Shown here one piece after another: positions 60,295 to 64,000 of a stretch of 64,000 nucleotides of DNA; positions within the stretch are counted from its first letter, which is position 1, and each line of letters opens with the position of its first letter. Both the position numbers and the translations under genes were made by a program. The notes below the pieces were generated by a model, which was given only the letters and a program-made list of their open reading frames with translations, had not been told where the DNA came from and made no database searches. Source of the stretch: Ligula intestinalis (taxonomy: Eukaryota; Platyhelminthes; Cestoda; Diphyllobothriidea; Diphyllobothriidae); the NCBI GenBank assembly GCA_036362985.1, contig JAYGXS010000008.1:10099479-10163478 (forward strand), read 5' to 3'.

Positions 60295-60480
60295 GGTCGC
60301 ATAGTCCAGTTGGCTAGAGCTTTGGATGTTCTAACGCCTTCCATCTGCTGAAGTGGATTCGAATACCGCTGAGTTTTCCGTTGTTAGGTCAAACGGTATG
60401 TTCAAACTTTTAACGTACTGTCCTCCCCTCTTCTAATTGACAAGTTCTGCAGGCAAACTTAAGGCTGAAAGAAGAGTAGT
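60295..60480 (+). repeat. tRNA-derived SINE, family C, copy 2
   Basis: CGCATAGTCCAGTTGGCTAG (A box), TAACGCCTTCCATCTGCTG, GGATTCGAATACC (good B box), then TTAAGGCTGAAAGAAGAG. It lies in the same orientation as copy 1 and about 290 bases from it. Confidence 0.7.
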
Positions 60481-60514
60481 TTAGATTACATTCTCGTGAA
60501 GCGGCTTATAATCG

Positions 60515-62520
60515 CATTGGAAAAGGTACAGCTTCGCCGGATTCTGCCGTTGCTTGACACAGCTGCGTGGGATCTTTGTGTGCCTCCTGATAGATACTCC
60601 AGTTTTGAAAGGTTAGCTTTCTAATTCTCCCACAAATTAATTTCCAACTCGGAGTCGGTTAGTGTATGTAAGGATCCTAAAGTGTAGAACGAAAGTAGCT
60701 GTGAATATTTGGGCCGAAATATATCAGTCACCGCAGGGGATAATCGCATGCACCTCTACGACCTCCATGGCATGGTTTGTTTTGGGTCCCACATCGAACG
60801 ATGAAATTCTATATATAAAGGTCTGAACGGTCTTGAAACAAACTCGTCTGCCAGTACTCTGTCGATTAAACTACCATCCAAAGAGTCTGTAGCCACCCCC
60901 TTTCTTAGTCATGCTTTCATCGGACGCCGCGCGGACTAGGTCATCTCTGGCGTGACCACCACACGTCCGCAAGACATCATAGTCAAGGCCTCCGTTCAAG
61001 GTCACTCCTGTCTGGCTTTCTCAAGGCAGTCTTGCCTCACTAGCCAATCAATTCTCAAGGTAAGACCAGTGCCCGAGATGCGGACAATTTGTTTACGCTC
61101 ATTCACTTCCAGAGCCGACGACTCATTGTTCGGTTGCAGACCTCCAGACCCGGTGATCGACTTGCCGGAATGTGACTCTGGACTGCACTCGTCTGGAAGT
61201 CACTTCTCCTATTGTTTACATACTACGCTTGTTCCTACCTTAATAAATTCTTCCTGACACTATGGCCTTCCAGGATGGCAAAAGAAAGGCTTTATTTGCG
61301 TCACAACCATCACTCATTGCTACATGATCAAAGGAAACTGTCATGTTCGACCGCGAAGAACCCCACGAACGAGATAAAATGTATGTACAGAAAAGTAGAT
61401 ATGTATATAAGTAACGGAATAAGGGACAGCACATGTACTAGCTTTAAACCCACACACATGCATCGGCGGTATTATGTGGTTGCTTGACACAGCTGCGACG
61501 GATCTAGCTCATTAATGGGCTCCCAGTATTCTCTGCATGCTTTCTGGTAGATACTCCAGCTTTGGAAGATCAGCTTTCTAATTTCTCCAGAATTTAATTT
61601 CTAAGTCGGAAAGTAGTGCATTCAGGGGTTCATAGGTGTAGGCCGGAATTTGATATAATACTTGAACCACACGTCGCCAGTTACTGAGGGGCAATATTCG
61701 CATGCACCTCTACTATCGCCATAGTACTATTTTTGAATTCCTAGACGAAGAGTTAAATTCTGAATACGACTGCCTGAATCACCGCCTTGAAGCAAACTTG
61801 TAGTGGTAGTTAGCGCCACTGTGGGCACCCGTGATCGCTGACTCATCGCACCCCACTGCTGTTCACGGCGTGCCTTTGGGATCAGGACAAGTGAGCGCGC
61901 CTGGCCTTTCTGTCGTGACCTCAATCCGTCCAATAAGATGCCCGCCTTCGTAGACCGGCCTCAAACTGTCTGGACAAACCTCAATGCGTTGACTGCTGCT
62001 AGACATCACTCCGGACCTAGTCCGCCTCGAGGCTAGACGTGCTCTTTGGCAGTCAAGAGTTCGTTTTAACTATTCTCTAATTCATTCTGTAAAGAATATA
62101 TTCTTCCTACTACTCTGGCCTTCCGAAGACGTCCGTCTCCCCTCCAAAGGAACCGGACCTGGAATATCATTTCCGTCAGGATTAAAACCCTCGTAGCTTT
62201 AACGCTCCTCGATAAACTCGGCTGCCACTGCTCCGTTGGCTAAACTACCGTCCAACAGCACACTGTAGTGGGATTATGAAACAGTTGAAATGTTAGAAGA
62301 GACATACCACGGCTACCAAACCAATCAACGCGCAGTGAACCCACACATTTTGACAGCGAGAAGCAGGAAGGGCAAAAGAAAAGCTTGATTTGCGTCAAAA
62401 CCATCGCTCAAATTTACACGATCAGAGTATCAAAAGAAACTGTCACGTTCCACCGCGAAGAACCCCACGAGAGAGAGAGAGGTGCAAGGTGTGTACAGAA
62501 AAGAAGGTATGTAGATAATC
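60515..62520 (+). repeat. Diverged tandem duplication of a ~1-kb non-coding unit
   Basis: Four landmarks occur twice in the same order: TTGCTTGACACAGCTGCG (60551; 61481), GCATGCACCTCTAC (60747; 61700), CTGGCCTTCC-like (61262; 62116), and GGCAAAAGAAA with TTGCGTCA and GCGAAGAACCCCACGA (61277; 62373). Spacing between copies varies from about 850 to 1,100 bases. The first landmark ties both units to the repeats at 4441 and 52393. Confidence 0.7.
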
Positions 62521-62581
62521 TCGGGGTTGCACAACCGGAGGAGGAGTGGGAAAATGAGAGACTGCCCGTATGTTCTCCTAC

Positions 62582-62882
62582 TTGCCAGAGATGAGTTGAC
62601 GCTCCAGAGCGGCCCGTCGCTGCACACTGGTCGCTGGCGAACAGATGAGCTGCAGCAGGTGAGCCAACAGGGCGGACGGCATCGCACCAAAGGCCAGAAT
62701 GCCGGACAGGGAGGGTTGGAGGCTGTGGCCGTCGGAGGCGAACCTCTCCTCCCCGCAGGGCGTGTTGGCATCGTAGGCCGGCAGACGGCAGCTGCGAGAG
62801 TCCAGCGTGCAGGCGTCGAAACGCAGGGCACAGCGAGAACCATAGCAGGAGACAGCCAGGGCGGGCGGAAGATAGTAGAAGT
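62582..62882 (-). CDS. Possible exon of an unidentified minus-strand gene
   Basis: The minus strand holds a GC-rich open block encoding FYYLPPALAVSCYGSRCALR, CTLDSRSCRLPAYDANTPCG and SLSGILAFGAMPSALLAHLL. The composition resembles the AP-3 beta exons rather than the surrounding repeats. It starts after CCTTCTAG (acceptor) and either ends at a donor-like AA|GTAGGA or is terminal with TAG at 62578-62580. Two Cys pairs and a hydrophobic segment suggest a secreted or membrane protein. I do not recognise the family, and no partner exon is visible; it could also be chance. Confidence 0.35.
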
Positions 62883-63044
62883 CTAGAAGGTGCACGCACG
62901 CACAGAGGGAGTACCCGTTATTAGCCGCCACCGACCATAGTTGGTAATATTAAACACAGGTCTAATCGGTGGTGAAAAATTACAACAACAAAAGGAATCG
63001 CCGTAGAACGCTAACTTGACCGCTAACGGAACTTATCTGTCCGG

Positions 63045-63240
63045 CTCGGCTTTGGGCCTCGACTGGCTTCTGTCAGCCTGGGTGTGACTGCCTGAGGAGG
63101 GACTAATAAGTCAGAAATAGCCATTCCAGTCTCGCTTGTCTTTGCCGAAAATATTATCTGCCTACTATTACCAGCTTCTACGACTGTCAGGACCTCCGTC
63201 GAAGGCCAAGGCAGAGCGGTCGCTAAAGGTTCCTCAACGA
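63045..63240 (+). repeat. SINE family A with hammerhead-like body
   Basis: Hammerhead-like fold at 63086-63131: GACUG and CAGUC pair as stem I (5 bp), CUGAGGA (63092-63098), stem GACU/AGUC with AAUA loop, GAAA (63114-63117), stem III AU/AU with AGCC loop, triplet AUU. A C-C mismatch lies at the first stem I position and the base of stem II is unpaired. The family tail (TCGCTTGTCTTTGCCG) follows. The tRNA-like head is not clear. Confidence 0.65.
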
Positions 63241-63274
63241 GGAGTGTCAATATCCGCTGACCTAAACCGGCAAG

Positions 63275-63450
63275 ACAGCGAGCTCGTGGCTTAATAGTTG
63301 GGGCTTTTTACTTTGACGAAAATTGCCGTGAGCTCAAGCCTCGAGTGGTGCGCCACTTGGGCCTGGGCATGAATGGCTGAGGGCTCATAAGACAGAAATG
63401 GCCGCATTCCAGTCTCCTCTCTTTCCTTTGCCGGTGAAAACATCAACCAG
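63275..63450 (+). repeat. SINE family A with tRNA-like head (degenerate hammerhead)
   Basis: Head GCTCGTGGCTTAATAGTTGG (A-box-like) and GAGCTCAAGCCTCGAG (B-box region), then CACTTGGGCCTGGGCATGAA. The body GGCTGAGGGCTCATAAGACA, GAAATGGCC and TTCCAGTCTCC follows. Part of the CUGANGA core is deleted (CTGA directly followed by GGGCT). Confidence 0.65.
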
Positions 63451-64000
63451 CAAAAGGAATCTCATTCTGAAGTTGTAGTTGTCGTCAGTGTCTTGCTTGG
63501 GGAGATAGGCAACCCAGCAAGGTCACCACACAGAAGGTGACACAGGAAGGACAAGGGGAACGAACAGTACCCTAGAAATGTCCGAAAGATGTACATATAT
63601 CAGAAACAAATTATTTAAACACCGCGACGGCAGGAAAGGCACACGCATTGGGTCAGCATTTGGTGTAGGTTGTTGTTATGAAGATAATAATAATAAACGG
63701 TACAATCACAGGCTAGCTTCAGATATCTGGAATCACGCGGCATTGCGAGGTTAGCAGACTTTAAAGTTACAGCCTTTTATTTCAGTATATTTAGAGTAGA
63801 ATGCAGTGCCTTTGAAGACCTTATTGAAAACAGTATGCATAAAATATCAACATAAAATATGTTACTATAAAATAGTGAGTAACATATATATATGTGCAAA
63901 TTTTACCTGCGGGTGTGACCAATGTGTTAGAGCATTCAATGCTTTCTTGTATGCCAATACAAGCGAACATCCGTGTCCCAGGAAGCAATTGAGAAGAAGA
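63451..64000. other. Anonymous window end with a repeat terminus
   Basis: No gene. The last bases (CCCAGGAAGCAATTGAGAAG) resemble the inverse of CTGAACTGCTTCCTGGGAC at 26731-26750, suggesting that another copy of that repeat starts here and is cut by the window edge. Confidence 0.4.

Noticed and set aside
62414..62899. 161-codon minus-strand open frame
   Set aside because: It overlaps the better frame at 62582-62882, runs into the repeat at 62370-62520, and its composition is a frame-shifted reading of GC-rich DNA.
1..64000. CRISPR array, operon or prokaryotic defence system
   Set aside because: No regularly spaced short repeats and no tightly packed genes; the DNA is plainly eukaryotic and intron-rich.

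Overview
The window is eukaryotic: one multi-exon gene of about 34.5 kb lies in DNA thick with degenerate retrotransposons. The exon-encoded protein, the mix of CR1-like LINEs, Penelope-like (PLE) GIY-YIG fragments and tRNA-headed SINEs, and the presence of hammerhead-like ribozyme motifs in the repeats all fit a flatworm. My best guess is a diphyllobothriid-type tapeworm; that guess rests on general recognition, not on a search. No bacterial-style gene clusters, rRNA or CRISPR arrays are visible.

The one clear host gene is the beta subunit of the AP-3 adaptor complex, on the plus strand from 20281 to 54775. I resolve 22 coding exons whose phases all join, giving 3,855 nt (1,284 codons plus TAA). 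The exons carry the HEAT-like trunk, a glutamate-rich insert in the trunk, an acidic/serine-rich hinge with a clathrin-box-like LLDFD, and the C-terminal appendage. One intron appears to be of the GC-AG class. A second, unidentified minus-strand exon may lie at 62582-62882.

Layout: 1-590 holds nothing I can call; 590-1045 is the tail of a PLE; 1049-5531 is a nearly full-length but dead CR1 LINE; 5532-19335 is mostly anonymous AT-rich sequence with a SINE, a Ty3/Gypsy integrase relic (about 9720-10038), a 5'-truncated CR1 (13390-15300) and a perfect 18-bp inverted repeat at 18700; 20281-54775 is the AP-3 beta gene with transposon-loaded introns; 55100-59945 is a minus-strand CR1 with nested insertions; 59995-62520 holds SINEs and a roughly 1-kb diverged tandem duplication; 63045-63450 holds two further SINEs.

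The most interesting signal is ribozyme-like. At least three different repeat classes carry the hammerhead core (CUGANGA, a stem, GAAA, and a NUH cleavage triplet): (i) a tRNA-headed SINE, best at 51889-51942 with further copies at 47858-47902 and 63086-63131; (ii) a 99-bp unit found identically at 45243-45341 and 51531-51629, with a diverged copy near 940-1040 in a PLE tail; and (iii) PLE-end motifs with a minimal palindromic stem III (26415-26456 and relatives). Type iii motifs recur as inverted pairs at 26.4, 41.1-41.5 and 55.6-55.75 kb. All structure calls were made by eye.
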